Shown here: positions 63,455-64,000 of the stretch, piece after piece
Numbering within the stretch: the stretch's first letter is position 1
Layout: every line of letters starts with the position of its first letter
Assembly: GCF_000002995.4 (NCBI RefSeq)
Contig: NW_025062479.1
Location: 9,291,721-9,355,720 of the forward strand
DNA length: 64,000 bases
From: Brugia malayi
Lineage: Eukaryota > Nematoda > Chromadorea > Rhabditida > Onchocercidae
Direction of reading: 5' to 3'
Made by a program: the position numbers and the translations under genes
The notes under the pieces: generated by a model
Told to the model about the DNA's origin: nothing
Database searches by the model: none
What the model saw: only the letters and a program-made list of their open reading frames with translations

Positions 63455-64000
63455 ATGGATCGAGGTAATAATCATCCAGCTAAACAATTGGCCAATTATA
63501 AGTTAGCCAACACCTACACTTTTTTTGGTACTATTCACATTAAGGTATTGTTTTATTGGAAATTAAATCAAATTTTGATGCAAAAAGTTTCCATTTTTTG
63601 GTTTATTCACTATGTAAGGCGTTAACTAATTGCACTTTAATTTGACAATATTTCACATTCAAATGTAATAGAGTTGTTCAAATGTAGCAGCTTGAAGCTA
63701 AAAACTTGAGACTACCACTGTCTCATAACTTTTAACCTTTTTACTTCATATTTACTTGATTACATATGATATCATTCATTCGTGTCTAATTAAGTCAGAC
63801 TTACAACTTTATGCTGCAATATTATTTAAGTCGGTTTCGAATGTGTATTTATAAATTTCCAATGATTAAAATTAAATAACAAATTTTCAGACATCAGCAA
63901 CAGTGTTAATTTTATTTTACATGCTTTCATTAGCTGTTGCTGACTTGACAATTGATGTGACAACGATTGATTCATCGTCTTCTGTATATACAACTACCGC
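63455..64000 (+). CDS. 5' end of a gene continuing past the window
   Basis: Exon 1 63455-63544 encodes MDRGNNHPAKQLANYKLANT and then YTFFGTIHIK, ending at GTATTG in phase 0. After a TTTTCAG acceptor, exon 2 from 63891 continues in phase with a hydrophobic segment (TVLILFYMLSLAVADL) and a Thr/Ser-rich stretch (TTIDSSSSVYTTT) to the window edge. This looks like a type II membrane or secreted protein; translation might instead start at the ATG at 63921, giving a plain signal peptide. Truncated by the window, so the family is unknown. Confidence 0.5.

Overview
The window is strongly AT-rich eukaryotic DNA with many short spliced genes, GTAAG-type donors and TTTCAG/TTTTAG acceptors. The proteins point to a nematode: a C6-domain secreted protein, an OSM-9-type TRPV channel whose sequence is close to what is known from Caenorhabditis, CPG4-like cysteine patterns and a nematode Bicaudal-C. 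The base composition, long AT-rich spacers and gene density suggest a filarial/spirurid (clade III) parasite; that placement is inference. All exon chains were built by hand from reading frame, splice consensus and phase, and no search was run.

Layout. 1-3831: gene-free flank with two inverted repeats. 3832-9471 (-): Bicaudal-C RNA-binding protein (KH and SAM domains, 17 exons). 9472-17137: long gene-poor stretch. 17138-18281 (-): small secreted C6-domain protein. 18282-22146: nothing firm. 22147-29173 (-): three genes head to tail, a cysteine-rich putative secreted protein, complex I subunit NDUFA12, and the p97 adaptor p47/UBXN-2. 30722-31349 (-): small coiled-coil gene. 31350-36701: mostly non-coding, but holds a possible 130-aa gene split by a 20-base intron-like insert. 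36702-44405 (+): Caspr/neurexin-IV-like adhesion receptor, the only large plus-strand gene, convergent with 45139-51474 (-): OSM-9 TRPV channel. 53619-57281 (-): RFWD3 RING/WD40 ubiquitin ligase. 58856-61832 (-): secreted CPG4-like protein of 446 aa. 63455-64000 (+): the 5' end of a gene that runs out of the window.

The genes do not form one pathway. They mix housekeeping functions (NDUFA12, p47, RFWD3), neuronal/epithelial functions (OSM-9, Caspr-like), developmental RNA control (Bicaudal-C) and nematode-restricted secreted proteins. No bacterial, viral or intact transposon gene was recognised. No tRNA or rRNA was noticed, although I could not scan for these systematically. The most unusual signals are repeated in-phase GC-AG introns, the 20-base intron-like insert, copied first-exon sequences next to the Caspr-like and osm-9 genes, and many two-copy tandem duplications.
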